This document shows, one piece after another, positions 4,749 through 5,432 of a stretch of 5,432 nt of DNA. Origin of the DNA: Clostridiaceae bacterium (lineage in GTDB: Bacteria > Bacillota > Clostridia > Oscillospirales > Butyricicoccaceae); assembly GCA_016293155.1 (NCBI GenBank), contig JAEDEU010000109.1, forward strand, positions 1-5,432, given 5' to 3'. The translations under genes were made by a program, and so were the position numbers. The first letter of the stretch is position 1, and each line of letters starts with the position of its first letter. The notes below the pieces were generated by a model. That model was not told the origin of the DNA, made no database searches, and saw nothing but the letters and a program-made list of their open reading frames with translations.

Positions 4749-5432
4749 ATGGCAACTCCGCATAACAGCGCGGCAAAGGGCGACATCGCGCAGACGATTC
4801 TTTTGCCCGGAGATCCGTTAAGAGCGCAGTTTATTTCGGAAAATTTTTTAAAAAATCCAAAAATGTTCAATAAAATTCGTGGAATGTTTGGATTTTCTGG
4901 TGAATTTCAAGGAGAGCAAATCTCGGTAATGGGCACCGGCATGGGTACGGGTTCCATGGGCATTTACTCCTATGAGCTGATTCACGAATACGGTGTGAAA
5001 AATCTCATCCGCATCGGCTCGTGCGGCGCGATTCAGCCGGAGCTGAAGCTGGGCGATCTGGTCATGGCGCAGTGTGCCTGCACGGATTCCAACTTTGCGC
5101 ACCAGTACTGCCTGCCCGGTACCTTCTCCGCACCCGCCTCCTTCGAGCTGCTGCTGAACGCCTATCAAAATGCGGAAAAGCTGGGGATTTCGTGCAAGGT
5201 GGGCAATGTAATCTGCTCTGAGCTGTTTTATACCGAAACGCCGGAGTGGCAGCAGTGGGCAAAGATGGGCGTGCTCGCGGTCGAGATGGAGAGCTACGCG
5301 CTCTATTGCAATGCCGCCCGCGCAGGCGTGGATGCACTGGCGATTTTCTCGGTTTCGGATTCGCTCATCAGCCATGAGGAGCTGAGCGCAGAGGCGCGGG
5401 AAACCATGTTTACCGATATGATGAGGGTCGCG
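4749..5432 (+). CDS. deoD: Purine nucleoside phosphorylase, DeoD type (3' partial)
   Basis: DeoD is a cytosolic enzyme that cleaves purine (deoxy)ribonucleosides with phosphate, giving the free base and (deoxy)ribose 1-phosphate, in nucleoside salvage. The 228 visible residues cover nearly the whole protein; the family runs to about 233-239, so only a few residues are missing at the window edge. Key residues match the E. coli enzyme: His5, which in the hexamer serves the neighbouring subunit; Gly21 with Arg25 in PGDPLRA (20-26); Arg44 in IRGMFGF; Arg88 and Ser91 in RIGSCGA (88-94) for phosphate; Glu179-Met180-Glu181 for the ribose; and Ser203-Asp204, where Asp204 is the general acid for the base. 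Arg217 probably corresponds to the Arg that closes over the active site. No key residue appears lost, so the enzyme should be active. The segment for residues about 28-58 is coded by unusually AT-rich DNA, although its protein sequence fits the family. Confidence 0.96.
   Translation, partial: MATPHNSAAKGDIAQTILLPGDPLRAQFISENFLKNPKMFNKIRGMFGFSGEFQGEQISVMGTGMGTGSMGIYSYELIHEYGVKNLIRIGSCGAIQPELKLGDLVMAQCACTDSNFAHQYCLPGTFSAPASFELLLNAYQNAEKLGISCKVGNVICSELFYTETPEWQQWAKMGVLAVEMESYALYCNAARAGVDALAIFSVSDSLISHEELSAEARETMFTDMMRVA
4831..4920. other. AT-rich patch inside deoD
   Basis: This 90-base stretch has 24 G or C (about 27%), compared with 53 of 90 (about 59%) at 4981-5070 in the same gene. It uses AAA, AAT, TTA, CCA, GGA, GGT and CAA codons, which the neighbouring coding DNA mostly avoids. 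It includes the palindrome TTTTTTAAAAAA at 4844-4855. The encoded residues still fit DeoD, so it is not an insertion or frameshift. Confidence 0.7.

Noticed and set aside
4848..5375. 175-codon minus-strand frame
   Set aside because: It is fully antisense to deoD, whose catalytic residues are all recognisable; no family resemblance or start signals were seen.

Overview
The window looks like chromosomal DNA from a moderately GC-rich Firmicute, probably a gut-type member of class Clostridia. The coding regions favour GC-ending codons such as CTG, GCG, GGC and CGC. Nearly every gene has a strong GGAGG-type ribosome binding site, promoters match the sigma-A consensus, and one protein combines a membrane domain with a C-terminal zinc ribbon, a combination common in Clostridia. 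The genus is not established. No RNA genes, insertion sequences, CRISPR arrays or phage genes were seen.

Layout. (a) 1-2563: two tandem, same-strand genes for closely related major facilitator superfamily (MFS) transporters. The first lacks its N-terminus at the window edge and ends at its own terminator. The second is complete, has its own promoter, and ends at a hairpin shared with the convergent gene that follows. (b) 2570-2941, minus strand: a small two-helix membrane protein of unknown function. (c) 2942-3163: a divergent intergenic region carrying one good promoter per strand and two inverted repeats that could be operators. (d) 3164-4306: a 380-residue protein with about seven membrane helices resembling the TMEM198/TM7SF3 (DUF4203) fold, a Pro/Ala-rich cytosolic linker with a twice-repeated TTRIT motif, and a C-terminal zinc ribbon. 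(e) 4340-4687: a four-helix membrane protein of unknown function, with a candidate extended -10 promoter lying across the end of the preceding gene. (f) 4749-5432: deoD, a trimer/hexamer-class purine nucleoside phosphorylase, cut by the window end only a few residues before its expected C-terminus. It contains a sharply AT-rich patch near its 5' end.

How the parts relate. Only deoD has a firmly assigned biochemical role, in purine (deoxy)nucleoside salvage. The MFS pair probably imports or exports a small solute, and several signature residues place it near the FucP-like branch, but the substrate cannot be read from sequence. The genes at 3164, 4340 and 4749 run in the same direction with gaps of 33 and 61 bases and no visible terminator, so partial co-transcription is plausible. 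A functional link between the membrane proteins and nucleoside salvage is not shown. The least explained item is the 380-residue membrane/zinc-ribbon protein with its paired threonine motif.
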